A DNA stretch of 14,377 nt from Oscillospiraceae bacterium (GTDB taxonomy: Bacteria > Bacillota > Clostridia > Oscillospirales > Oscillospiraceae): assembly GCA_009776905.1 (NCBI GenBank), contig WRMX01000076.1, positions 1 through 14,377 on the forward strand, written 5' to 3'. The notes beneath the pieces were generated by a model. That model did no database searches and was not told the DNA's origin. It saw only the letters and a program-made list of their open reading frames with translations. Shown here piece by piece: positions 1 to 7,380 of the stretch. Position 1 is the first letter of the stretch; every line of letters starts with the position of its first letter. Made by a program: the position numbers and the translations under genes.

Positions 1-82
1 AGAATGACAGGGGGTGTGGCGGCAGAATGCCGCCGCTACGGGGGAAAGATTCTTCGCTGCGTTCAAAATGACAGGTGGGTGC
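1..82. repeat. Dispersed intergenic repeat with hairpin
   Basis: AGAATGACAGGGG occurs at 2-13 and a close copy, AAAATGACAGGTGGG, at 65-79. Between them lie a perfect hairpin (GGCGGCA 18-24, loop GAA, TGCCGCC 28-34) and AGATTCTTCGCTGCGTTCA at about 48-66. From general knowledge, the motif 'GATTCTTCGCT(G/A)CGCTCAGAATGACA' is a common intergenic repeat in anaerobic bacterial genomes and often gives spurious peptides such as KILRC(A/V)QND. Here too it is open in the frame of the downstream gene and would add a false N-terminal extension. Other genomic copies cannot be verified from this window. Confidence 0.5.
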
Positions 83-126
83 TCAGAATAACCACTGACC
101 ATACAAACAATATGGGAGGGATATTA

Positions 127-2592
127 ATGTACAATTTCAAGCCTATATCGCCGAGGATCAAAAAATTCCGCGAGGCTGTGAGAAACCGCGTGGTCGAGAT
201 CGAAACGGAACGCGCATATATCGTCACGGAAGCATACAAAAAATATAAAGACCACCCGCCGATACTCCGCAGGCCGATGATGACGAGGGACCTTTTCGAG
301 CAGATGACCCTTTGCGTCGGCGACACGGAGCTTTTCGTCGGGCAGGTCGGCAAGGACGGCTTCAACGAGGAGACGTCTATATCCAGCTCCGGGCTGTGGC
401 CGGACTGGAACGGAGGGGATATGTGGTTCCGCCGCGAGTGGGAGAACGGGAAATTCGTCGACGACGGGACGGGGTTATACAGATTCCAGGGCGACTATTT
501 TGAAAAGGTCGCTATCACTAAGGAAGAATATGAAAAGTCTCTGACATTTTGCGAGTTTTGGGACGAGAACGCATTCGGGCAGACGTTCATGGCATGGCAG
601 CCCGACGGATACGCCGAGTTCACAAAGCTTGGCTCGCATGAATATTTCCCGGGCTTCCGCCCGCGCTCGTCAGGGCATCTGACCCCGGGGCACCACAACC
701 TTATCAGGCGGGGAATCGGCTCGATACGCAAAAAGGCGCAGGATTTCGTCGATGCGCACAAGGGCGACATGATGGGCCATGACATTGAAAAATATATGTT
801 CTACTATTCGATCACGATCATATGCGACGCCATGACCACGCTATTTCGGCGTTATGCGGGCATTTGCCGCGACAAGGCGGCGGCATGCGCCGATGCGGCG
901 CGAAAAGCCGAGCTGGAAATGATGGCGGACGGCCTCGAGTGGACGTCGGAAAAACCTGCAAGGACGTTTTGGGAAGCGTTGCAGATGGTGATATTATACC
1001 TGATGGCGATATCGCTCGACAGCGCGGTGCCGGGCGTCGCCCTCGGACGCGTCGATTATTACACATGGCCGCTGCTGCAAAAGCAATTCGACGAAAACAC
1101 GATCTCGAACGAGCGCGCGCAGGAGATGATGGATTATTTCGTGCTCAAATCGAGCAACCTCTTCCCGGCGAGGCATCCCGGATTCAGCATGACCGTCGGC
1201 GCGGGGAACACGTTCCAGCATGTGACGCTCGGCGGCGTTATTCCCGAGACCGGGGAGGACGCTTCCAATCCCGTGACTTACATGTATCTTGAAACGATGG
1301 CGAGGCTCTATCTGCACGACCCGCTGACGTCGCTGCGCATACACAAAGGCACTCCCAAGGAACTGTGGGAGTGCGCGGTCGCCGTCACGGAGAGGGTCGG
1401 CGGGATGCCGCTTTTCCAAAACGACGACGTAATCATCCCGGGGCTGATGAGCCGCCTCGGCTTCACTCTGGAGGACGCGAGGGACTACAGCCTCATCGGC
1501 TGCCAGGAAATAGTGGGCTCGGGAACCGACTATCCCGAAGGAACGGGCACGAACTGCGGCGGCGCCGTATGGTACAGCATCACTTTCGTCACGGCGCTTA
1601 ACAACGGCGTCAATCCGTTCAACAACGTCGACAGCGGGGTGAGGACCGGATATCTCTATGAGATGAGGTCGCTCGACGAGGTGAAGGCGGCTATGAAGAC
1701 GATGATGCGCTGGTCGATACGGTGGATGACTTCGATGAATAATTATTCGCAATGGATAGGCAGATGGGACTGCTACCATGCGATATTGTCAATATCGATC
1801 GATGACTGCATGGAAAAAGGCATGGACTGCCACCAGGGCGGCGCGCGGTACAACTCTTTTGGAGCGACCGCCGTGGGGCTGTCCACCATCGGCGATTCGC
1901 TGACTGCCATCAAGTATATGTGCTTCGATAAAAAAATCTGCACGACGCGCGAGCTTTTCGATGCGTACATGGCAAATTGGGAAGGCTATGAGGAGCTGCA
2001 GCGCAAGGTGTTGAACGAAGTCCCGCATTATGGCAACGATGACCCGTATGCTGACGAGGAGATGGCATGGTGCGTCCGCACGTATGTCGAGCTATGCGAT
2101 GAGATTTCCACTCTCAGGACGGACAAGTACAAAGCGGGGATGTATTCAGCTGCGGGACACATCGCGCAGGGGGCCTCGACGTGGGCGACGCCCGACGGCA
2201 GGAACACGGGGCAGCCCATCGCGGACGCTGCGTCTTGCGGCCAGGGGCGCGACCTGAACGGCCCGATCGCCGTGCTGAACTCCGCGACCAGCTTCGACCA
2301 CGGGTGCCTGCAGAACGGCCTTGCGCTCAACCTCAGGTTCCACCCGTCGGTGCTGCAGGGCGACGGCCACGAGAAGCTCGCCGCCATGACTCAGGCGTAT
2401 TTTGAAAACGGCGGCGCGGAGGTGCAGTTCAACATCGTCAGCACCGACACGCTGCGGGAGGCGAAGGCCACGCCGGAGAATTACAGGGATCTGATCGTGC
2501 GCATCGCCGGGTATTCGGCGTATTTTACGGAGCTTGCGCCGAACCAGCAGGACGACCTCATCAGGCGGCAGGAGCACGAAGCCGTGCGGTGA
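127..2592 (+). CDS. Glycyl radical enzyme (PFL-like family), substrate unassigned
   Basis: 821 residues, a normal length for the pyruvate formate-lyase-like glycyl radical enzymes (GREs) that include diol dehydratases, choline lyase, decarboxylases and sulfonate lyases. The radical loop near the C-terminus reads RIAGYSAYF, with radical-bearing Gly795. The thiyl cysteine is Cys459 in SLIGCQEIVGSG; the C-x-E arrangement (Glu461) is that of dehydratases, lyases and decarboxylases, not the Cys-Cys pair of true PFL. The conserved ATPDGR block follows at about residues 690-696. The start is set by GGGAGGG at 114-120, six bases before ATG 127; the longer open frame upstream only translates a repeat. 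Such enzymes are cytoplasmic, oxygen-sensitive and require a radical-SAM activase, which is not in this window. Residues after the cysteine (QEIV, not the common VEP) and an aromatic-rich N-terminal section (FVGQ...SSGLWPDWNGGDMWF) prevent assignment to a known subclass. Substrate is unknown. Confidence 0.93.
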   Translation: MYNFKPISPRIKKFREAVRNRVVEIETERAYIVTEAYKKYKDHPPILRRPMMTRDLFEQMTLCVGDTELFVGQVGKDGFNEETSISSSGLWPDWNGGDMWFRREWENGKFVDDGTGLYRFQGDYFEKVAITKEEYEKSLTFCEFWDENAFGQTFMAWQPDGYAEFTKLGSHEYFPGFRPRSSGHLTPGHHNLIRRGIGSIRKKAQDFVDAHKGDMMGHDIEKYMFYYSITIICDAMTTLFRRYAGICRDKAAACADAARKAELEMMADGLEWTSEKPARTFWEALQMVILYLMAISLDSAVPGVALGRVDYYTWPLLQKQFDENTISNERAQEMMDYFVLKSSNLFPARHPGFSMTVGAGNTFQHVTLGGVIPETGEDASNPVTYMYLETMARLYLHDPLTSLRIHKGTPKELWECAVAVTERVGGMPLFQNDDVIIPGLMSRLGFTLEDARDYSLIGCQEIVGSGTDYPEGTGTNCGGAVWYSITFVTALNNGVNPFNNVDSGVRTGYLYEMRSLDEVKAAMKTMMRWSIRWMTSMNNYSQWIGRWDCYHAILSISIDDCMEKGMDCHQGGARYNSFGATAVGLSTIGDSLTAIKYMCFDKKICTTRELFDAYMANWEGYEELQRKVLNEVPHYGNDDPYADEEMAWCVRTYVELCDEISTLRTDKYKAGMYSAAGHIAQGASTWATPDGRNTGQPIADAASCGQGRDLNGPIAVLNSATSFDHGCLQNGLALNLRFHPSVLQGDGHEKLAAMTQAYFENGGAEVQFNIVSTDTLREAKATPENYRDLIVRIAGYSAYFTELAPNQQDDLIRRQEHEAVR

Positions 2593-2690
2593 CTCGCAGT
2601 GGCGGGTGTGTAGGCCATGGCTCGCGGCGGGTAATTTGCGGCGGTGAGCGGTGCCTTCGCGCAAGTGCAAGGCGACTCTCTCTTCATTCG

Positions 2691-2731
2691 ATTAAAAACG
2701 AACCGTATGAAACGTTGTTTCATACGGTTCG
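2691..2731 (-). terminator. Rho-independent terminator of the minus-strand operon
   Basis: A perfect 15-bp stem (2699-2713 with 2717-2731, loop of 3) is followed on the minus strand by a U-run (A-run 2694-2698 on the plus strand). The U-tract exists on the minus-strand side only, so it mainly terminates the ferredoxin/flavoprotein operon. The converging glycyl radical gene ends about 100 bases away and has no terminator of its own that I can see. Confidence 0.85.
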
Positions 2732-2802
2732 CGGCATTACTGCCTTAGTGCGCGGCGTCCGGATTGTAGAGGTGAAACCCTACGTAAGAACGCGCGAAAG
2801 GG

Positions 2803-3102
2803 CTATTTCGCCTGGCCGACCTTGCCCGTTTCCTTGTTCTTCCAACGCGGCTTCAACGGAAGCGGCCAATTGAACTCAATAGCGCCCGGGCATGGGCAAT
2901 CGTCCACGCAGCAGCCGCAATACCAGCACTCCTCGGGGTGCAGTATGATGGGCTGCTCGCCCTTCTTCGGATTTGGGATGAAAACATCGATCGGGCATGT
3001 TTCCACACAATTGTTGCACCCAATGCAGACCTTGCTGTTGAACTTCACCGGCGTGCTTGGTGTGGGAACGTTAGGGACCGCAAATACATTCTGATCTGAC
3101 AC
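2803..3102 (-). CDS. 2x[4Fe-4S] ferredoxin, AprB-like electron-transfer subunit
   Basis: 99 residues with two cluster motifs: CIGCNNCVETCP (Cys26, 29, 32, 36) and CWYCGCCVDDCP (Cys59, 62, 65, 69). Two extra cysteines, 64 and 71, flank the second motif. The CWxCxxCVxxCPxxAI pattern resembles the beta subunit of adenylylsulfate reductase (AprB), but the C-terminal tail after the clusters is short. The start is GTG, supported by GGAGG seven bases upstream on the minus strand. It lies 22 bases downstream of the flavoprotein gene in the same operon, so it most likely passes electrons to or from that FAD subunit in a soluble complex. The physiological donor or acceptor is not shown. It ends just before the operon's terminator. 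Confidence 0.92.
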   Translation of the reverse strand: MSDQNVFAVPNVPTPSTPVKFNSKVCIGCNNCVETCPIDVFIPNPKKGEQPIILHPEECWYCGCCVDDCPCPGAIEFNWPLPLKPRWKNKETGKVGQAK

Positions 3103-3124
3103 AGTTTGTCCTCCATTCTCAAAA

Positions 3125-5074
3125 TTATTTGTTAGGATTGTATACGCCGGTGTAATCCTTGTTGTGAGCTTCGTAGCTCTTCTTCATGTCTCCCCAGAAG
3201 GCCTGCGGCATGTCTCCCGTGACGATCTTGCCGTTTTCCTGCTTGATCGTCAGGTATTTGTGCCACTCGGCCGGGTCGAGCTCCGGATAGTCTATGCGGC
3301 TGAAGCCCATCATCCTGCTGCTGGCCTTGCGGGCGAGCGAAGCGTTGATGTGGATTTTAGCGTATTCGATCATGCTGAGGTCTTCGAGCGAGCGCATGAG
3401 CTTATGCGGGTCGTGCGCGAAGAGCTGCGGGACGGCCTCCGCTTCGATCCTCTCGACTTCTTCGAGGCCCATTTTCAGCAAATGCTCGGTCTTGAACTCG
3501 CTGACGAAATATTGCATGGCGCGGGAGAGGCCGGAGTGAAGCTCCTTCCACTCGATGCCGGTATCGCGCTTCGTCGGCGCCAAAACGCGCTCTTTTTCCT
3601 TATCGATCTGCTCACGGCTGACCTTGCCCTCGCCGACGCCCTGCGCATAGGCAGCGGCCTTACGGCCTGCATAACGCCCTGTGGCGGCAGCATAGCTGTG
3701 GTCTTCCGGCGCGAACATCTGCGTGCCGGCGGCATAAAGCCCGTCGACGGTCGATTTCAGATCCCAGTCCACCACGACGCCCCCGCCATAGCCGGAGTCG
3801 CGCCATTGCGCCGGGCTGTTGCCCTCGATGAATTTATATGACAGCTGCTGGTCGCGGTTGATGTCGAAGCCGCTCTTGTTCATAGCGTTGACCATGACCC
3901 TTGTTGTGGACTCTTCCATGAGCATCAGGTTCCATGTCGCGCGGCGCTCGACTTCCGCCATTGCGGGCCAGTCGCCATAGAACGGCAGCTCGTATTCGCC
4001 CTTCAGGACTGCATCGCGGATCTTGTCCTGGACCTCGAACGTCGGCATCATCGCGCCCGCGTCCTCCCAGCCCTGGATCGGGTAGGGGAGCCTGCGGCCT
4101 TTGGCGTCGACGATCGGAACGTTCTCGTAGCTCGCGTCGCCAGCACCAGAATACCATTTGTGCTTCAGACCGGTGGCGATGCCGATGACCGAGGAGGCCT
4201 CCATCATCGTGAGCGCTGCGCCGGCTTTCCAAGCCATCGCCGTGCCGTCGCCGCTCTGTGCGCGTGAATGCATGTTGGAATACCCGCCATGCTCCATGCT
4301 CATCAGCCAGACAGAGCCTGCGCCTGATGTGGCAATGATGACGCTCTTCGCGCGGAAGATCATGAACTCGCCCGTGCGGCTGTTGAGCCCCGTGGCGCCG
4401 ACCACGCGCGCGCCTTGCACTCCGCCGTCGTTAAGCAGGCTCGTGCCCATGATGCGGTCGAACACTTGCACGCCAAGGCGTTGGCATTCCTTTTTGAGCG
4501 CCGGTTTAAATGTGTTGCCCCAGATGCGGATGACGACGTTGTTGCGTTTTTCGGGCGGATTGAAGCCCGGCTCGCCCATGTGCGGGTCCGGCGCGTAGCT
4601 GTGGTGGGTGCCGTAGCGCGGCGAAATCATGAATTTCGTGGCGTCGTCGCGGCCCTCTGCGCCGACATAGTCGTCGTTGGTGTCGCGGATTTTTCCGCCC
4701 ATCTGCTCCATTTCGAGGAGCGTGTCGTAGTCTTCTCTGCACTGAATTTGAATGCCGATTCCGTTGCAGTACGGGCGGTCCGCCATGTGTACTGCCCATT
4801 CGTCAGGATCTACCCGTGACAGCGGGTTTGCCGGTGCGTTGCACCAGTGGTCGCATCCCGGTCCGCCGGAGCCGCTGCGTTTGACGTCTCCTTTTTCGAG
4901 AAGCGCGACTTTTACGCCTGTGCGCGCTGCTGCGATTGCGGCCCAGCAGCCTGCGATGCCGCCGCCGACTACGAGCACGTCGGTGTCAACCACCTGTTCT
5001 TCTCCGAATTTGATCGGATAAGGCCATGATGGGGGTTTGCCCTCGCTTCTCAAGTATTCATTCCATGTCGCCAT
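3125..5074 (-). CDS. FAD-dependent oxidoreductase, AprA/fumarate-reductase flavoprotein family
   Basis: 649 residues. The N-terminal Rossmann motif VLVVGGGIAGCWAA (Gly37, 39, 42) ends the second strand at Glu60, and SGSGGPG at about 67-73 fits FAD pyrophosphate contacts. Near residue 450, GLYAAGTQMFAPEDHSYAAA is the C-terminal FAD-binding section of the FrdA/SdhA/AprA superfamily. The long helical C-terminal region (about 490-649) also fits. There is no signal peptide, twin-arginine motif or FMN/heme domain, so it is cytoplasmic, unlike the secreted flavin reductases of gut bacteria. The start is marked by an ideal AAGGAGGT six bases before ATG. It heads an operon with a downstream AprB-like ferredoxin, so an alpha/beta electron-transfer enzyme like AprAB is the best structural analogy. 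Its real substrate (APS/sulfite, an enoate or something else) cannot be read from the sequence. Confidence 0.9.
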   Translation of the reverse strand: MATWNEYLRSEGKPPSWPYPIKFGEEQVVDTDVLVVGGGIAGCWAAIAAARTGVKVALLEKGDVKRSGSGGPGCDHWCNAPANPLSRVDPDEWAVHMADRPYCNGIGIQIQCREDYDTLLEMEQMGGKIRDTNDDYVGAEGRDDATKFMISPRYGTHHSYAPDPHMGEPGFNPPEKRNNVVIRIWGNTFKPALKKECQRLGVQVFDRIMGTSLLNDGGVQGARVVGATGLNSRTGEFMIFRAKSVIIATSGAGSVWLMSMEHGGYSNMHSRAQSGDGTAMAWKAGAALTMMEASSVIGIATGLKHKWYSGAGDASYENVPIVDAKGRRLPYPIQGWEDAGAMMPTFEVQDKIRDAVLKGEYELPFYGDWPAMAEVERRATWNLMLMEESTTRVMVNAMNKSGFDINRDQQLSYKFIEGNSPAQWRDSGYGGGVVVDWDLKSTVDGLYAAGTQMFAPEDHSYAAATGRYAGRKAAAYAQGVGEGKVSREQIDKEKERVLAPTKRDTGIEWKELHSGLSRAMQYFVSEFKTEHLLKMGLEEVERIEAEAVPQLFAHDPHKLMRSLEDLSMIEYAKIHINASLARKASSRMMGFSRIDYPELDPAEWHKYLTIKQENGKIVTGDMPQAFWGDMKKSYEAHNKDYTGVYNPNK

Positions 5075-5134
5075 TGCTCGACCTCCTTAAAATGTTGTTA
5101 TTTGTTACGGAGTTGGTTTTGTGCGGTTTGTAAA

Positions 5135-5163
5135 ACTACAGGCAACATTTATAGTTTTGTCAA
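5135..5163 (-). promoter_or_regulatory. Sigma-A type promoter of the flavoprotein/ferredoxin operon
   Basis: On the minus strand a perfect TTGACA (5163-5158) is followed, after 17 bases, by TGTAGT (5140-5135; 4 of 6 to consensus). Transcription would start near 5128 and give a leader of about 55 bases before the ATG at 5074. Confidence 0.55.
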
Positions 5164-5242
5164 TATTATGCTAATGGTTCGCCATTGTCAAGATGTTGTT
5201 ATCAAATTTGCCAAAGAATTTCTGTGTTTGAGGAGACTATTC

Positions 5243-5372
5243 AGCGCCTTGCGCTCGGCAGACGTTTTTTTGCTTCATTATCGCTCAAATGCGCATCCAT
5301 GCGCATATTCGCGCCGCTCCGCCTCCTTGCTGCGCGGTCGGAAGCAAAATAAACGTCTTCCTCACCGGCGCT
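5243..5372. repeat. Long imperfect inverted repeat, MITE-like, in the 480-bp divergent intergenic region
   Basis: AGACGTTTTTTTGCTTC at 5260-5276 is mirrored by GAAGCAAAATAAACGTCT at 5341-5358 with one indel. Outside these, AGCGCC (5243-5248) matches GGCGCT (5367-5372). The interior holds two copies of the palindrome ATGCGCAT (5289-5296, 5299-5306). No convincing gene lies in 5075-5554. The structure could be a non-autonomous mobile palindrome or a folded regulatory region; neither is proven. Confidence 0.45.
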
Positions 5373-5440
5373 ATATAGTTGCTATTTGAGCTACTGATTC
5401 GCTCCCTTGCGTCGCCGGGCGAGGATTATGACAAACATGA

Positions 5441-5469
5441 TTGTTATTTCGTCTTATATGTGGTAAAGT
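5441..5469 (+). promoter_or_regulatory. Weak candidate promoter for the MBL-rhodanese gene
   Basis: TTGTTA (5441-5446), a 17-base spacer, then TAAAGT (5464-5469), each 4 of 6 to consensus. It is upstream of the 5555 start with a leader of about 80 bases. Other AT-rich hexamers nearby fit almost as well. Confidence 0.3.
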
Positions 5470-5554
5470 GGCAAATATTGGAAACGGTGGTTATTTTTGG
5501 AGGTTTCGTTATGAGATTGTTGGGATTGATGACGGAGTGGAAGGAGAGAGGCAA

Positions 5555-6922
5555 ATGTATTTTGAGCAAATAAAGACCCCGGGGCTGGGGTGCTATTCGT
5601 ATATTATAGGAAGTCCGTCGGAAGGGGCAATGGCCGTCGTGGACCCGCGCCGCGACATCGGCGTCTATCTGCAGGCGGCGCATGAACACGATATGCGCAT
5701 TACTCACATCTTCGACACGCACGTGCATGCAGACCACGTCAGCGGCGCGCAAGAGCTGCGGGCGGCGACCGGCGCGGACATATACATCCACGAGAGCGCC
5801 CCCGTGGGTTATGATGCGGCCAGGCTGCATGACGGCGACGAGTTCCGCATCGGCAATGCTCATATACGCGTCATCCACACGCCGGGGCACACGCCAAACT
5901 CCGTGTCGCTGCTCGTTTCCGACCTTGCGCGCTCCCCGGCTCCCGAGATGCTCCTCACGGGCGACCTGCTCTTTGTCGGCGACGTCGGGAGACCCGATCT
6001 GCCGGGCGACGAGATTCTCGACGAGCAGGCGGAGAACCTTTATGACAGCCTTTATAAGGTTCTTGGGTCTTTGCCGGATTATCTGGAAATCTACCCCGCC
6101 CACGGCGAAGGGTCGCTCTGCGGCCAAGGCATGAGCGCCAAGCCCTCGTCGACTCTTGGTTACGAGCGGCGCGTGAGCCCGATGCTGGGGCATCCTGACC
6201 TCGCTTCGTTCAAATCTGCCATTCTTTCGCATTTGCCGATGAGGCCGCAGAGTTTTTCGCAGATTATCGCGACGAATATAAAGGGAGCTGATGTGTTGAA
6301 TAATTATGACAATGCCGAATACGCGCTGTCCGCGAATTATATCGAGGAGCTCATCGGCTCGGGCGCGGTCGTCCTCGACGTGCGCGATGCGTATGCGTTC
6401 GCAGCCGCGCACATTCCGGGAAGCATCAACGTTGATTTCACGGGCGGCCCGATGCTGAACTGGGTCGGGATGGCCATCGCGCCGGGAGCCAGGCTCGTGC
6501 TCGTGATGCCGAGCGACGACGGGTTTGAGGAGCTGCGCATGGAGCTGAGCCGCATCGGATACGACGATGTCAAGGGCTGGCTTGCCGGCGGCATCGACGC
6601 TTGGATCGATGCGGGGCTTGACGCGCAGAGCTTTTCATATATTTCCGCATCCGAACTGAAAGAGCGCCTCGCCAATGGCGAGACGCCCGCGCTCATCGAT
6701 GTTCGCACCGTTGCCGAGTTTGGCGGGGGCTATATCCCGGGCGCCGTAAACATCACGATGGACCGAATAGTGAAGATGGATTCTTGCCCTGTTGACAGGG
6801 ATGCGCAGCTTGTGGTGATATGCCAGAGTGGGTTTCGCGCGGCCATCGCGGCGAGCATTCTGCAGGCGATGGGCTGCGGCAGCATCCTTGTCCTCGCCGG
6901 TGGAATGAACGTGTGGCAATAG
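5555..6922 (+). CDS. Metallo-beta-lactamase / double rhodanese fusion protein (persulfide dioxygenase-like)
   Basis: 455 residues. Residues 1-250 are a metallo-beta-lactamase fold of the ETHE1/persulfide dioxygenase type: THVHADH (His56, His58, Asp60, His61), His112 in HTPGHT, Asp137 in TGDLLFVGDVGRPDL and His183 in PAHG. Two rhodanese domains follow. The first (about 260-355; VVLDVRDAYAFAAAHIPGS) has no catalytic cysteine, with MPSDDG at the loop. The second (about 362-455) has LIDVRTVAEF and an intact active loop CQSGFRA with Cys423. The order MBL-rhodanese-rhodanese is known in bacterial sulfane-sulfur proteins, where the cysteine carries persulfide. The start ATG has AAGGAGAG seven bases upstream; the longer open frame upstream has no comparable site. 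In an anaerobe an O2-dependent dioxygenase role is doubtful, so sulfur transfer or glutathione-independent thiol hydrolysis is as likely. It is probably cotranscribed with the next small gene, 82 bases downstream. Confidence 0.9.
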   Translation: MYFEQIKTPGLGCYSYIIGSPSEGAMAVVDPRRDIGVYLQAAHEHDMRITHIFDTHVHADHVSGAQELRAATGADIYIHESAPVGYDAARLHDGDEFRIGNAHIRVIHTPGHTPNSVSLLVSDLARSPAPEMLLTGDLLFVGDVGRPDLPGDEILDEQAENLYDSLYKVLGSLPDYLEIYPAHGEGSLCGQGMSAKPSSTLGYERRVSPMLGHPDLASFKSAILSHLPMRPQSFSQIIATNIKGADVLNNYDNAEYALSANYIEELIGSGAVVLDVRDAYAFAAAHIPGSINVDFTGGPMLNWVGMAIAPGARLVLVMPSDDGFEELRMELSRIGYDDVKGWLAGGIDAWIDAGLDAQSFSYISASELKERLANGETPALIDVRTVAEFGGGYIPGAVNITMDRIVKMDSCPVDRDAQLVVICQSGFRAAIAASILQAMGCGSILVLAGGMNVWQ

Positions 6923-7004
6923 GGGCGATGTCGATGATGGATTCGCCATTATGGCTGTCCGTGCCGTGTCCACGTGCCGAATTGTCAGCGGGAGGTGTTT
7001 TGGC

Positions 7005-7277
7005 GTGCTAAAGAGAAAATATGCCAGAATCAGCATTATACTGCTGTTGGCCGGAGTGGCCATAATTCTGCTGTGCCCGACTTTCGCCCATTATGACGAT
7101 GTCTATGGCATTATCACGTATTGCGTTGGTTTGGCTGTGGTCATTGCGGCTTTTGTCGTCAGGTATGTCTTTGGGAGATGCCCGAATTGCGGGAAAGGTT
7201 CGCCGATTCCGCGATGGTCGAAAACTCCTGATCGCTATTGCCCATTCTGCGGCGAACGGTTCATCTACGATAGGTGA
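7005..7277 (+). CDS. Small membrane protein with two TM helices and a C-terminal zinc ribbon
   Basis: 90 residues, not a recognised family. Two hydrophobic helices (about 9-26 and 33-52) are followed by a cytoplasmic-type zinc ribbon, CPNCGKG... then CPFCGERF, which forms a CxxC pair of pairs. The start is GTG 7005, set by a strong GGAGGTG at 6991-6997; the open frame reaches further up but without a site. It is likely cotranscribed with the MBL-rhodanese gene. Its stop codon TGA (7275-7277) is part of the first unit of a 17-bp tandem repeat. Function unknown. Confidence 0.78.
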   Translation: MLKRKYARISIILLLAGVAIILLCPTFAHYDDVYGIITYCVGLAVVIAAFVVRYVFGRCPNCGKGSPIPRWSKTPDRYCPFCGERFIYDR

Positions 7278-7358
7278 TTTGATACGATAAGTGATTTGAT
7301 ACGATAAGTGACTTGGCACGATAAGTGGCTTTATACGATGAGTAACTTGATATGATGA
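7274..7358. repeat. 17-bp tandem repeat, five units
   Basis: Units start at 7274, 7291, 7308, 7325 and 7342, and a decayed sixth begins at 7359. Units 1 and 2 are identical (GTGATTTGATACGATAA); the others differ at two to six positions. The phrase TACGATA also ends the coding region at 7266-7272, so the array seems to have grown from the 3' end of the preceding gene. It fills the gap between two convergent genes. The unit is not a multiple of 3 and is too short, with no spacers, to be CRISPR. Confidence 0.93.
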
Positions 7359-7380
7359 GTGACCCGGCCTCTATTGAGAT

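Noticed and set aside
4..126. 41-residue N-terminal extension of the glycyl radical enzyme
   Set aside because: It only translates an intergenic repeat; GGGAGGG six bases before ATG 127 and family alignment support the later start.
994..1779. 261-residue open frame antisense to the GRE
   Set aside because: It lies opposite a gene with clear catalytic motifs, has no ribosome site or recognisable domain, and is a codon-bias shadow.
5102..5389. 95-residue open frame in the divergent intergenic region
   Set aside because: It overlaps the flavoprotein promoter and the inverted repeat, with no ribosome site or family resemblance.
5444..6412. 322-residue open frame antisense to the MBL-rhodanese gene
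   Set aside because: The opposite strand carries complete metallo-beta-lactamase motifs; this frame shows none.
7274..7374. CRISPR array
   Set aside because: Units are 17 bp with no spacers and no cas genes; it is a simple tandem repeat.
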